64,000 bases of DNA from Kocuria rosea (GCF_023715525.1 NZ_JAMBOG010000017.1:1-64000); one strand, 5' to 3'; shown: positions 9,194 to 17,906, numbered from the stretch's first letter. A program made the numbers and translations. Notes: generated by a model from the letters alone, not told the origin.

Positions 9194-10522
9194 GTGGTCC
9201 TCTTCGCACTCGTCGCCTCCCACCAGAACGTCGATCTGAACACCGTTGCGCGTCTCAGCACCGGTGCGCTGGGGCTGTCCGAGGAGCTGGTCCGCGGCGG
9301 CCGGCTCCAGGGCGCCGTGACGCTCTCCACGTGCAACCGGCTGGAGCTCTACGGCGAGCTCGCCCCGGTCCCGGGCCAGTCCCCGGAGGCCGCCGTGGAC
9401 GAGGTGCGCGCGCAGCTCGCGGAGCAGATCGGCGCGCGCTCCGGGCTCGATCCCGAGTACGTGGCCGACCTGCTGGTCCCCTTCGCCGACGCGGGCGCCG
9501 CCCGCCACCTGTTCACGGTGGTCTCCGGGCTGGAGTCGGCCGTGGTGGGCGAGCGCGAGATCACCGGCCAGGTCCGGCGGGCCCTCAACGAGGCCCGGGA
9601 CGCCGACGTCGTCTCCGGCAGCCTCGTGCGCCTGTTCGAGGCGGCGGCGCGGACCGCGCGCAAGGTCGGCACCCAGACCGCCCTGGGCGAGCGCGGGCGC
9701 TCGATCGTCTCCGTGGCCCTCGACCTCGCCGACGACGTCACGGCCGGCTCCTGGGCGACGCGCCGGGCCCTGGTCTTCGGCACCGGCGCCTACGCCGGGG
9801 CGACCATGGCCGCCCTGCGCGACCGCGGGTGCGCCGACATCGAGGTGTTCTCGGCCTCCGGGCGGGCCGGGCAGTTCACCGAGAACCGCGGCGGCTCCCC
9901 CGTCTCCGCCGAGGAGCTGCCCGCGGCCCTCGAGCGGGCCGACGTCGTCGTCGGCTGCAGCGGCGGCTCCTCGCCGATGAGCGCCTCCGCGTTCCCGGCC
10001 GGCCCGCGCACCGTCGTGGACCTCGCCCTCACCCGCGACTTCGACCCCGCGGTCGCGGACCTGCCCGGCGTCGAGCTGATCTCCCTGGAGTCGGTGCGCG
10101 TGGCCGCCCCCGACGAGACGCGGGAGTCCGTGGAGGCCGCCACCGGCATCGTCGAGCGCGCCGCCCAGGAGTTCGCCGCGAGCCAGCACGGCCGGGACAT
10201 GGACGCCGCGATCGTCGCCCTGCGCCGGCACACGATGGCGGTCCTCGATGCCGAGCTGGAGAAGGTCACCGCCCACCACGGGTGCACCGCCGCCAAGGAG
10301 CAGATCGAGCTGGCGATGCGCCGCATGGTCCGCTCCCTGCTGCACACCCCGACCGTCCGCGCCCGCGAGCTCGCCGCCCAGGGCCGCCAGGACGAGTACG
10401 TCTCCGGTCTGGAGGCGCTGTACGGCATCGAGGTCCCCGCCGCCCCCGTGGAGGAGACCGAGCCGGCGGCGTCCCCCGCCTCCCCGCCGCAGATCGACCG
10501 CCGGCCCCAGGCCGCCGGGTAG
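9194..10522 (+). CDS. hemA: Glutamyl-tRNA reductase (HemA)
   Basis: HemA reduces glutamyl-tRNA to glutamate-1-semialdehyde with NADPH and commits the cell to tetrapyrrole synthesis. The 442-residue protein has the active-site Cys47 in LSTCNRLELYGEL, the VVGEREITGQVRRA helix, an NADPH-binding GTGAYAGA segment, and the C-terminal dimerisation domain. The tail is Pro/Ala-rich. The start is the GTG at 9194; nearby ATGs at 9183 and 9187 are out of frame. No Shine-Dalgarno is visible and a -10-like TAGTAT lies 9 bases upstream, so the mRNA is probably near-leaderless. Divergent from the operon that uses its product. Confidence 0.95.
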   Translation: MVLFALVASHQNVDLNTVARLSTGALGLSEELVRGGRLQGAVTLSTCNRLELYGELAPVPGQSPEAAVDEVRAQLAEQIGARSGLDPEYVADLLVPFADAGAARHLFTVVSGLESAVVGEREITGQVRRALNEARDADVVSGSLVRLFEAAARTARKVGTQTALGERGRSIVSVALDLADDVTAGSWATRRALVFGTGAYAGATMAALRDRGCADIEVFSASGRAGQFTENRGGSPVSAEELPAALERADVVVGCSGGSSPMSASAFPAGPRTVVDLALTRDFDPAVADLPGVELISLESVRVAAPDETRESVEAATGIVERAAQEFAASQHGRDMDAAIVALRRHTMAVLDAELEKVTAHHGCTAAKEQIELAMRRMVRSLLHTPTVRARELAAQGRQDEYVSGLEALYGIEVPAAPVEETEPAASPASPPQIDRRPQAAG

Positions 10523-10569
10523 GGCCCCATTCGCGAGGCCGGCGCCACCGGCCGGTTGAGGAGGAACGC

Positions 10570-11187
10570 ATGAACGAGACCAGGAGAGGCCGCCCGGCGC
10601 GCCTGCCGCGGGAGGCCCGGCGCCGGCAGCTGCTGGAGACCGCGCTGACCGTGTTCTCCTCGAACGGCTACCACGGCTCGTCGATGGACGACATCGCCGA
10701 CGCCGCGCAGGTGAGCAAGCCGGTGCTCTACCAGCACTTCCCGGGCAAGCGCGAGCTCTACCTCGCGCTCGTCGACCACTACCTCGGGGAGCTCTCCGAC
10801 GCGCTCGTGGCCGCCCTGGAGGGCAGCGAGGTCAACCGGGAGCGCGTGGAGTCCATGCTGGACGTCTACTTCGGCTTCGTGGAGGCCAACCCGGAGGCCC
10901 ACCGGCTGATCTTCGAGTCGGACCTGCTGGCGGACCCGGAGGTCGCCGAGCGGTTCGAGAGCTTCCACCTCGCGATGGCCGACGCGATCGCCGGGGTGCT
11001 GGGGCCCAACGCCGGGCTGAGCCCGCCCCACGCCGTGCTCGTCTCCCGGTCGCTGACCGGCATGGCGCAGACGGCCGCGGTGCACTGGATCCGCAACCCC
11101 GGCATGGGCGGGCGCGCCGAGGCGCAGCGCCAGATCTTCCGTTTAGCTTGGGGCGGAATCTCGATCATCGACGAGGACTGGGAGTAG
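10570..11187 (+). CDS. TetR family transcriptional regulator
   Basis: The 205-residue protein has an N-terminal TetR helix-turn-helix: RRQLLETALTVFSSNGYHG followed by SMDDIADAAQVSKPVLYQHF (residues about 17-58). The C-terminal part is a helical ligand-binding domain with no recognisable ligand signature. The ATG at 10570 has a strong GAGGAGGAA ribosome site. It is followed by a DUF3107 gene and then a DEAD-box helicase. The same order of TetR, DUF3107 and a helicase occurs in Mycobacterium tuberculosis (Rv3208, Rv3208A, Rv3211 rhlE region). The regulon is unknown. Confidence 0.9.
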   Translation: MNETRRGRPARLPREARRRQLLETALTVFSSNGYHGSSMDDIADAAQVSKPVLYQHFPGKRELYLALVDHYLGELSDALVAALEGSEVNRERVESMLDVYFGFVEANPEAHRLIFESDLLADPEVAERFESFHLAMADAIAGVLGPNAGLSPPHAVLVSRSLTGMAQTAAVHWIRNPGMGGRAEAQRQIFRLAWGGISIIDEDWE

Positions 11188-11242
11188 GGCCCTCCCTAGA
11201 CTGGCCGGGACGTACCGCGCAGCCCTGCCCACAGGAGGAACC

Positions 11243-11479
11243 ATGGAAATCAAGATCGGTGTTCAGAACGTCGCCCGCGAGATCGTCGTGGACGCCGCCC
11301 TCGGCGCGCAGGAGGCCGTGGAGCTCATCAACCAGGCCATCTCCTCGGGCTCGCCGCTGACCCTCACCGACGCCAAGGGCACCGTGACGGTGGTCCCCGC
11401 CGGCGTCATCGGCTACGCCTCCGTGGGCGCCGAGCAGAAGCGCACCGTCGGCTTCATGCCGTTCGCCAAGGAGGACTGA
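11243..11479 (+). CDS. DUF3107 family small protein
   Basis: The 78-residue protein (MEIKIGVQNVAREIVVDA...) matches the actinobacterial DUF3107 family, called TB9.4 in M. tuberculosis. The function is unknown. There is no membrane segment or cysteine; it looks like a small alpha/beta protein. The ATG has a good AGGAGG site. It starts 55 bases after the TetR gene and is probably co-transcribed with it. A hairpin follows 31 bases after the stop. Confidence 0.88.
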   Translation: MEIKIGVQNVAREIVVDAALGAQEAVELINQAISSGSPLTLTDAKGTVTVVPAGVIGYASVGAEQKRTVGFMPFAKED

Positions 11480-11510
11480 GCCCCGGCCCGCCCGCCCCGG
11501 CGGAGCACCT

Positions 11511-11547
11511 GCCCGGCGACCGCACGGAGTGCGCGCGGTCGTCGGGC
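11511..11547 (+). terminator. Stem-loop after DUF3107 gene, abutting the helicase promoter
   Basis: Thirteen-base arms GCCCGGCGACCGC and GCGGTCGTCGGGC pair with one G-T wobble around an 11-base loop. It probably terminates the TetR-DUF3107 transcript. A -10-like TACACT starts at the very next base, so terminator and next promoter are packed together. Confidence 0.55.
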
Positions 11548-11814
11548 TACACTGTTAAGCGCACTGGATGACCGGTCGTACCGACGAACGACAGACCTTT
11601 TCCCGCCCCCGCTCCTCAGCGACCAGGCCCCGCACGGCGGCCGCGCAGGACCGGGCCCGGGCGCCACCCCCGGTGGCGCACCGACCGAGGCGGCGCCCGC
11701 TCACGATCGGCTTCCACCACCGCACGCCCCCGCCACCACTCCGGTGGCCCGGAGCCCGGACCGCACGGTCCCCTCCGCAGGAGCGGGCGTGCCCTACCGA
11801 AGGAAACCGCACCC
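11548..11814 (+). promoter_or_regulatory. Promoter and long 5' leader of the RNA helicase gene
   Basis: TACACT at 11548-11553 is a plausible -10, which would give a leader of about 255 bases before the GTG at 11815. The leader contains a stem-loop at 11661-11679 (GCGCCACC-CCC-GGTGGCGC) and another short one near 11573. The 335-base gap shows no convincing gene. Long structured leaders are known for RNA-helicase and cold-shock genes; regulation here is inferred. Confidence 0.45.
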
Positions 11815-13563
11815 GTGACCGACTACATCACCGACACCGCACCCGGCGACGCCGCCGGGCTCGACGCCGCCGCCGAGCTCGACGTGCCCACGACGGTCGT
11901 GGAGACCGCCGCGGAGCCGGAGCCGCTGCCCGAGGGCTTCGCCGACTTCGGCGTCCGCCAGGACATCGTCGACGCCCTGGCCGCCGAGGGCATCGTCCAC
12001 CCCTTCCCCATCCAGGCCATGACCCTGCCCGTGGCGCTCTCCGGCCAGGACATCATCGGCCAGGCCAAGACCGGCACCGGCAAGACCCTGGGCTTCGGCA
12101 TCCCCGTCGTCCAGCGCGTCACCGGCCGCGACGACGCCGGGTGGGCCGGGCTCAAGAAGCCGGGCGCCCCCCAGGCGCTCATCGTGGTGCCCACCCGCGA
12201 GCTGGCCGTGCAGGTCGGCCAGGACCTCGCCGCCGCGGCGCGGATCCGCAACGCGCGCGTGGCCACCATCTACGGCGGCCGCGCCTACGAGCCCCAGATC
12301 GAGGAGCTGCAGCAGGGCGTCGAGGTCGTCGTCGGCACCCCCGGCCGGCTCATCGACCTCAACCGCCAGCGCCACCTGGACCTCTCCGCGGTGCGCGTGG
12401 TCGTCCTCGACGAGGCCGACGAGATGCTGGACCTCGGCTTCCTCCCGGACGTCGAGAAGCTGCTCTCCGCGGTGCCCGAGGTCCGCCAGACCATGCTCTT
12501 CTCGGCCACGATGCCCGGCCCCGTGGTCGCGATGGCCCGCCGGTACATGACCAAGCCGATGCACATCCGGGCCTCCTCCCCCGACGAGGGCGCCACCAAG
12601 AAGGACATCCGCCAGGTCGTCTACCGCGCCCACCACCTCGACAAGGACGAGGTCGTCTCCCGCATCCTGCAGGCGCGGGGCCGCGGGCGGACCATCATCT
12701 TCACGAAGACCAAGCGCGCGGCGGCGAAGCTCGCCGACGAGCTGATCTCCCGCGGCTTCGCCGCCGCCCCCCTGCACGGCGACCTCGGCCAGGGCGCGCG
12801 CGAGCAGGCGCTGCGGGCGTTCCGCAACAACAAGGTCGACGTGCTCGTGGCCACCGACGTCGCCGCCCGCGGCATCGACGTCGAGGACGTCACCCACGTC
12901 ATCAACTTCCAGTGCCCCGAGGACGAGAAGACCTACCTGCACCGCACCGGCCGCACGGGCCGCGCGGGCAACAAGGGCACGGCCGTGACCTTCGTGGACT
13001 GGGACGACGTGCCCCGTTGGCGGCTGATCGACAAGGCCCTCGAGCTTGGCGTGCCCGAGCCCGTGGAGACCTATTCCTCCTCCGAGCACCTCTACGCGGA
13101 CCTGGACATCCCCCAGGGCACCAAGGGCCGGCTGCCGCGCGCCCAGCGCACCCACGCCGGGCTGGACGCGGAGGTCCTCGAGGACCTCGGCGAGCCCGGC
13201 GGGCGCAAGGGCGGTCCGCGCGGCGAGTCCCGCGGCCGGTCCCGGGACCGCTCGGAGCCCCGCTCCGGCGACGGCCGCCGCGGCGGCCGCGGCGAGCGCG
13301 CCCCCCGGGACGGCGCCCGGCGCGAGGACGCCCGGCGCGAGGACGCCCCGCGCAAGGACACCCCGCGCGAGGAGGCCGCCCGCGAGGACACCCCGCGCGA
13401 GGAGACCCGGGAGCAGCCGCGCGCGCAGCGGGAGCGCGCCCCGCGCGAGACGTCCGTGGAGAAGTCCGAGGACGGCACCACCCGGCGCCGGCGCCGCCGC
13501 CGCGGCGGCCGGGGCACCGGCGAGGCCCCCCGTCCGGCGCAGAGCGGCCCCGCCGCCGAGTGA
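11815..13563 (+). CDS. DEAD-box ATP-dependent RNA helicase
   Basis: This enzyme unwinds RNA duplexes using ATP. The 582-residue protein carries the full motif set: AKTGTGKT (84-91), PTRELA, TPGR, DEAD (199-202), SAT, ATDVAARGID and HRTGRTGRAG. The core ends near residue 430. The remaining ~150 residues are a basic, low-complexity tail with six 5-residue repeats, likely an RNA-binding extension. The GTG start at 11815 is preceded by GAAGGAAA at loose spacing. The stop overlaps the GTG of a DNA methyltransferase by four bases. It resembles the actinobacterial RhlE/CsdA group; the exact paralogue is not resolved. Confidence 0.93.
   Translation: MTDYITDTAPGDAAGLDAAAELDVPTTVVETAAEPEPLPEGFADFGVRQDIVDALAAEGIVHPFPIQAMTLPVALSGQDIIGQAKTGTGKTLGFGIPVVQRVTGRDDAGWAGLKKPGAPQALIVVPTRELAVQVGQDLAAAARIRNARVATIYGGRAYEPQIEELQQGVEVVVGTPGRLIDLNRQRHLDLSAVRVVVLDEADEMLDLGFLPDVEKLLSAVPEVRQTMLFSATMPGPVVAMARRYMTKPMHIRASSPDEGATKKDIRQVVYRAHHLDKDEVVSRILQARGRGRTIIFTKTKRAAAKLADELISRGFAAAPLHGDLGQGAREQALRAFRNNKVDVLVATDVAARGIDVEDVTHVINFQCPEDEKTYLHRTGRTGRAGNKGTAVTFVDWDDVPRWRLIDKALELGVPEPVETYSSSEHLYADLDIPQGTKGRLPRAQRTHAGLDAEVLEDLGEPGGRKGGPRGESRGRSRDRSEPRSGDGRRGGRGERAPRDGARREDARREDAPRKDTPREEAAREDTPREETREQPRAQRERAPRETSVEKSEDGTTRRRRRRRGGRGTGEAPRPAQSGPAAE
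13315..13404 (+). repeat. Six 15-bp tandem repeats in the helicase tail
   Basis: Six in-frame units encode ARRED, ARRED, APRKD, TPREE, AARED and TPREE, with a partial seventh. They give a charged, alternating Arg/Asp-Glu segment. Copy number is likely variable between strains without changing the frame. Confidence 0.8.
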
Positions 13564-14417
13564 CGCGCTTCGCCTTCGACGCCGAGGGCCCCGACGCGGT
13601 GGTCGCCGCGGAGAACCTGGATCTCCTGCGGCGGCTGCCCGACGGGGCCTTCCGCATGATCTACGTGGACCCGCCGTTCAACACGGGGCGCACGCAGCGG
13701 CGCCGGCAGTCGACCATGACCCCGGCGCCCCCGGGCCAGGGGGACCGCACGGGCTTCGCGGGCCGCTCCTACGCAACCGTCCTGGGGGCCCTGCGCAGCT
13801 ACGACGACGCGTTCGCGGACTACTGGGGGTTCCTGGAGCCCCGGCTGCGGGAGGCGTGGCGGGTGCTCGCCGACGACGGGACGCTGTACGTGCACCTGGA
13901 CTACCGCGAGGTGCACTACGCCAAGGTCATGCTGGACACCATCTTCGGCCGGGAGTGCTTCCTCAACGAGATCATCTGGGCCTACGACTACGGCGGGCGC
14001 TCCCGCCGGCGGTGGCCCGCCAAGCACGACAACGTCCTGGTCTACGTCAAGGACCCGGAGCGCTACCTGTTCGACAGCGCCGAGGTGGACCGGGAGCCGT
14101 ACATGGCCCCCGGCCTGGTCACCCCCGAGAAGGCGCAGCGGGGCAAGCTGCCCACGGACGTGTGGTGGCACACGATCGTCTCCCCCACCGGGCGGGAGAA
14201 GACCGGCTACCCGACCCAGAAGCCCGTGGGCCTCGTCCGGCGGATGGTCGCGGCCAGCTCCGCGCGCGGGGACTGGGTGCTGGACTTCTTCGCCGGCTCC
14301 GGCACCCTGGGCGCGGCCGCCCACCAGCTGGGCCGCCGCTTCGTGTGCGTGGACCGCAACCCCGAGGCCGTCGAGGTGATGCGCGCCCGGCTGCCCCACG
14401 CCGCGGTCCGGGACTGA
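13560..14417 (+). CDS. Solitary site-specific DNA methyltransferase, beta-class order
   Basis: The 285-residue protein has motif IV DPPF (37-40) in IYVDPPFNTG near the N-terminus and motif I DFFAGSGT (about 242-249) near the C-terminus, the beta-class order of CcrM/HinfI-type enzymes. DPPF suggests N6-adenine methylation. The middle (YATVLGALRSYDDAFADYW..., ICWAYDYGG-like region) holds the presumed target-recognition part. The GTG start overlaps the helicase stop as GTGA, so it is translationally coupled to it. No restriction endonuclease gene is adjacent, so it appears to be an orphan. The target site cannot be read from sequence. Confidence 0.85.
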   Translation: MTRFAFDAEGPDAVVAAENLDLLRRLPDGAFRMIYVDPPFNTGRTQRRRQSTMTPAPPGQGDRTGFAGRSYATVLGALRSYDDAFADYWGFLEPRLREAWRVLADDGTLYVHLDYREVHYAKVMLDTIFGRECFLNEIIWAYDYGGRSRRRWPAKHDNVLVYVKDPERYLFDSAEVDREPYMAPGLVTPEKAQRGKLPTDVWWHTIVSPTGREKTGYPTQKPVGLVRRMVAASSARGDWVLDFFAGSGTLGAAAHQLGRRFVCVDRNPEAVEVMRARLPHAAVRD

Positions 14418-14432
14418 GCCGGGGAGGGGCGC

Positions 14433-15284
14433 TCAGGGGTGGCGGACGCCCACGCCGGAGCTCGCCTGCTCCTCGATCCGCACGAGCGACTGCACCGAGG
14501 TGAGGTTCTCGCCCAGCCGGTTGGGCTTGCCGCTGCCGTGGTAGTCGCTGGAGCCGGTGACCAGCAGGTCGTGCTCGGAGGCCATCCGCACGAGCCGGGC
14601 GCGCGCGTCCTCGGGGTTGTCCCGGTGCGCCACCTCGAGCCCGGCCAGGCCCGCGTCGATCATCGCCTCGAAGACCTCGGGGCCGACCACGCGCCCGCGG
14701 GCCGTGGCCAGCGGGTGCGCGAAGACCGGCACGCCCCCGGCGGCGCGCACGAGCCGCACGGCGTGCACCGGGTCCGGGGCGTGGTGGGCGACGTAGTAGC
14801 GGGAGCGGCTGCTGAGCACCGAGGCGAACGCGGCGGAGCGGGACTCCACGACCCCGACCGTCACGAGGGCGTCCGCGATGTGCGGGCGGCCCACCGTGGC
14901 GCCGTCGTGCACGTGCTCCCGCACGATGTCCCAGTCGATGGGGTAGTCCTCGGACAGCAGCTCGACCATCCGCGCGGCGCGCGTGAGCCGCGACGAGCGG
15001 GAGGACTCGATCTCGGCCAACAGGGCCGGCTCCTCCGGGTCGTGCAGGTAGCTCAGCAGGTGCACCGAGATGCCGTCGCCGGTGGTGCAGGAGATCTCCA
15101 TGCCCGGCACGAAGCTGATCCCGGCCGCCGCGGCGGCGTCCCCGGCCTCCTGCCAGCCGGACGTCGTGTCGTGGTCGGTGAGCGCGAACACGTCCAGGCC
15201 CGCGGCGCGGGCGGCGCGGGCGACGTCCCCGGGGCGCTCCGTGCCGTCGGAGTCCGCCGAGTGGGTGTGCAGGTCGATCTTCAC
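14433..15284 (-). CDS. PHP domain phosphoesterase
   Basis: The 283-residue protein opens with KIDLHTHSADSDGTE and has ALTDHDTTSGW, two hallmarks of the PHP metal site, plus later His motifs (GRPHIADAL, FAHPLA, GSSDYHG). Stand-alone PHP proteins of this size include nucleoside 3',5'-bisphosphate phosphatases and oligonucleotide phosphatases; the substrate here is not known. The start is GTG 15284. A TATCGT box at 15291-15296 lies exactly six bases upstream, so the message is probably leaderless. It converges on the methyltransferase gene with 15 bases between stops. Confidence 0.85.
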   Translation of the reverse strand: MKIDLHTHSADSDGTERPGDVARAARAAGLDVFALTDHDTTSGWQEAGDAAAAAGISFVPGMEISCTTGDGISVHLLSYLHDPEEPALLAEIESSRSSRLTRAARMVELLSEDYPIDWDIVREHVHDGATVGRPHIADALVTVGVVESRSAAFASVLSSRSRYYVAHHAPDPVHAVRLVRAAGGVPVFAHPLATARGRVVGPEVFEAMIDAGLAGLEVAHRDNPEDARARLVRMASEHDLLVTGSSDYHGSGKPNRLGENLTSVQSLVRIEEQASSGVGVRHP

Positions 15285-15375
15285 CCCTCCACGATAGCGG
15301 CCGGCCGTCCCGGCGCCCCGGACGCCCGCCCCGCGCACGTGGCACGATGAGGAGGACGACCCGAGGGAAGGAACC

Positions 15376-16950
15376 ATGACAGAGCACAGCACGTCCCCCG
15401 CCGACCGCCCCCAGCCGCTGGCCGACCGGGTCGAGAACCGGTCCCAGCGCCCCGACTCCCCCGCCTTCCAGCAGTTCATGGCCTCCCAGTGGGCCGCCGA
15501 GGAACCGGCCGCGGTCGAGCGGCTGCCGGTGGCCGACCACGCCGCCGAGCGCCGGCGGCGGATCTCCGCGCGCTTCCCCGGGGAGCGCCTCGTGCTCCCG
15601 GCGGGCCCGCTCAAGGTCCGCTCCAACGACACCGACTACCGCTTCCGGCCCCACTCGGCCTTCGCGCACCTGACGGGCCTCGGCGTGGACCACGAGCCCG
15701 ACGCCGTCCTGGTGCTCGAGCCGGTCGAGGAGGGCGCCGGCGACGACGGCGGCCACCACGAGGCCACCCTGTACTTCCACCCCATGGCGGGGCGGGACTC
15801 GAAGGAGTTCTACGCCGACGCGAAGAACGGCGAGTTCTGGGTCGGCGCCCGCCCCACGCTCGAGGAGCTCTCGGCCGCCTACGGGCTGCGCACCCGGGAC
15901 CTGTCCGGGCTGGAGGTCGCGATCACCAAGAACGCCGGCCCGGCCGCCCTGGGCGGCGTGCGGATCCGGCTGGTGCGCGACGTCGACCTCAACGCGGACG
16001 CCCTGGTGGACACCTCCCGGATCAACACCGGGGTGGACCTCGAGGCCTCTGACGCGCTCGACGGCGAGCTGGCCGAGGCCCTCTCCGAGCTGCGCCTCGT
16101 CAAGGACGCCCACGAGGTGGCGCAGCTGCAGCAGGCCGTGGACGCGACGGTCGCCGGGTTCACCGACATCGTGCACGTGCTGCCCGCCGCGGCCGGCCAC
16201 CGGCACCGCGGCGAGCGCATGGTCGAGGGCGCCTTCTTCGCCCGCGCCCGGATGGACGGCAACGACCTCGGCTACGACACGATCGCGGCGTGCGGCAACA
16301 ACGCCACGGTGCTGCACTGGATCCGCAACACCGGGCGCGTGATCCCCGGGGAGCTCATCCTCGTGGACGCGGGCGTGGAGGCGGACTCCCTCTACACCGC
16401 GGACATCACCCGCACGCTGCCCGTCAACGGGCGGTTCACGGACGTGCAGCGCCGGATCTACCAGGCGGTCCTCGACGCCGCCGACGCCGCGTTCGACGCG
16501 GCCGTGCCGGGCAACCGGTTCCGCGACGTGCACGCCGCCGCGATGGAGGTCCTGGCCCGGCGGCTCGAGAGCTGGGGGCTGCTGCCGGTGCCGGCGGAGG
16601 TCTCGCTCTCCGCCGAGGGCCAGCACCACCGGCGGTGGATGCCGCACGGGACGAGCCACCACCTGGGCCTGGACGTGCACGACTGCGCGCAGGCCAGGCG
16701 GGAGCTGTACGTGGACGGGGTGATCGAGCCCGGGATGGTCTTCACCATCGAGCCGGGGCTGTACTTCAAGGCGGAGGACCTCGCGGTGCCCGAGGAGTAC
16801 CGCGGGATCGGGGTGCGCATCGAGGACGACGTGCTGATCACCGAGGACGGCAACGTGAACCTGTCCTCGGGCCTGCCCCGCACCCCCGACGAGGTCGAGG
16901 CGTGGATGACCGGGCTGTGGCACGCCCGGGAGGGCTCCGAGCCCAGCTGA
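15376..16950 (+). CDS. pepP: Xaa-Pro aminopeptidase (aminopeptidase P family)
   Basis: This dimetal peptidase removes N-terminal residues before proline. The 524-residue protein has an N-terminal creatinase-like domain (about 60-230) and the C-terminal pita-bread fold. Metal ligands are visible in LVDAGVEADSLYTADITRT (two Asp), HGTSHHLGLDVHD (His), FTIEPGLYF (Glu) and GVRIEDDVLIT (Glu). The ATG has GAAGGAACC upstream. It is divergent from the PHP gene and converges on a stress-protein gene. Length and motifs are normal for the family. Confidence 0.94.
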   Translation: MTEHSTSPADRPQPLADRVENRSQRPDSPAFQQFMASQWAAEEPAAVERLPVADHAAERRRRISARFPGERLVLPAGPLKVRSNDTDYRFRPHSAFAHLTGLGVDHEPDAVLVLEPVEEGAGDDGGHHEATLYFHPMAGRDSKEFYADAKNGEFWVGARPTLEELSAAYGLRTRDLSGLEVAITKNAGPAALGGVRIRLVRDVDLNADALVDTSRINTGVDLEASDALDGELAEALSELRLVKDAHEVAQLQQAVDATVAGFTDIVHVLPAAAGHRHRGERMVEGAFFARARMDGNDLGYDTIAACGNNATVLHWIRNTGRVIPGELILVDAGVEADSLYTADITRTLPVNGRFTDVQRRIYQAVLDAADAAFDAAVPGNRFRDVHAAAMEVLARRLESWGLLPVPAEVSLSAEGQHHRRWMPHGTSHHLGLDVHDCAQARRELYVDGVIEPGMVFTIEPGLYFKAEDLAVPEEYRGIGVRIEDDVLITEDGNVNLSSGLPRTPDEVEAWMTGLWHAREGSEPS

Positions 16951-16965
16951 GCCGGGCGCCGCCCG

Positions 16966-17814
16966 TCAGCGGGGCGCGTCGGCCGACGTGCTGCCGCCGG
17001 CGGGGGGCTCCGTGCGCTCCTCGGCCGGACCCGCGCCGCGGCCCTGTCCCTCCGGCAGCCGGATGCCGAACTGGGGCCGGCCGTCGGGCAGGTCCTCGAA
17101 CCGGGCCGAGCGCTCGGGCGCCGCGGACCCCGGCGCTGCACCCGCCGGGGCGGCGCCCGCCGCCGGCGCGCCGGTGGGGGCCGGGCCGCCGTAGGACGGC
17201 CGCTGCCAGGGGGCGCCCGGCCCGGGCTGCGGGGCGCCCTGCGGCGGCCCCGGCGGCTGGTGGCCCGGCTGCTGGGGGCCCTGCGGCTGGGGCCACTGCT
17301 GCTGGGGCGCCGCCGGCAGGCCCGGCAGCCCGCGCAGGCCCTGCAGCACCTGCCGGGCGCGCTGGGCCACCTCGGGGGCGGCCACGACGTCGTAGGAGGT
17401 CGCCACGATCTGGTTGGTCGAGGTGAAGTCCCGCTTCCCCCGCTGCATCGCGTACGTCACGGTCGCCAGCAGCATCCAGAAGGCCCCGCCCATGAGCACG
17501 GACACGAGCAGCGAGGAGACCCACTGCTCGCCGCCGAGCAGCGACATGATCATCCCGAGGAAGGCCCCGAACACCATCCCGTTGAGGGCCCCCTGCCCGG
17601 CGACCCGGGGGTAGCTGAGCCGGCCCGTGACCTGCTCCACGGACTTCAGGTCGTTGCCGACGATCGCGACCTTGGCGACCTCGAACTGCTCGTCCGCGAG
17701 GTGGTCCACGGCCTTCTGGGCGTCGGCGTAGGAGCCGTAGCGGCCGATCACCTCCCCGCGGGGCAGGCCTCGGAGGGCGGGGCTGGCGGCGGACGCGGAC
17801 CGTGGAGAGCTCAT
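16966..17814 (-). CDS. General stress protein 17M-like membrane protein
   Basis: The 282-residue protein has an N-terminal domain like general stress protein 17M/YflT (GEVIGRYGSYADAQKAVDHL..., VAIVGNDLK) and two hydrophobic segments (GMVFGAFLGMIMSLLGG and SLLVSVLMGGAFWMLLATVTYA, about residues 80-125). A long Pro/Gln/Gly/Ala-rich tail of about 130 residues follows and is probably disordered. The ATG at 17814 is preceded six bases upstream by AACAAT (17821-17826), suggesting a leaderless message; an in-frame ATG at 17853 is less likely. The precise role is unknown. Confidence 0.78.
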   Translation of the reverse strand: MSSPRSASAASPALRGLPRGEVIGRYGSYADAQKAVDHLADEQFEVAKVAIVGNDLKSVEQVTGRLSYPRVAGQGALNGMVFGAFLGMIMSLLGGEQWVSSLLVSVLMGGAFWMLLATVTYAMQRGKRDFTSTNQIVATSYDVVAAPEVAQRARQVLQGLRGLPGLPAAPQQQWPQPQGPQQPGHQPPGPPQGAPQPGPGAPWQRPSYGGPAPTGAPAAGAAPAGAAPGSAAPERSARFEDLPDGRPQFGIRLPEGQGRGAGPAEERTEPPAGGSTSADAPR

Positions 17815-17906
17815 GGCCCCATTGTTCCCCATCCGGCTGGGACCGCGCCGCATGCCGGCGCCGGCCCGCGGAGGCCCCGCACCGGCCCGGTGGGTAGTCT
17901 TGTACG

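Noticed and set aside
10523-10569. A short GC-rich stem between hemA and the TetR gene as a terminator
   Set aside because: Its arms are only about six bases and it overlaps the approach to the ribosome site, so the evidence is too weak.
11568-14417. A long frame starting in the helicase leader and ending as the methyltransferase
   Set aside because: Its first 660 codons are an out-of-frame Arg/Pro-rich reading of the helicase gene. The methyltransferase starts at its own GTG at 13560.
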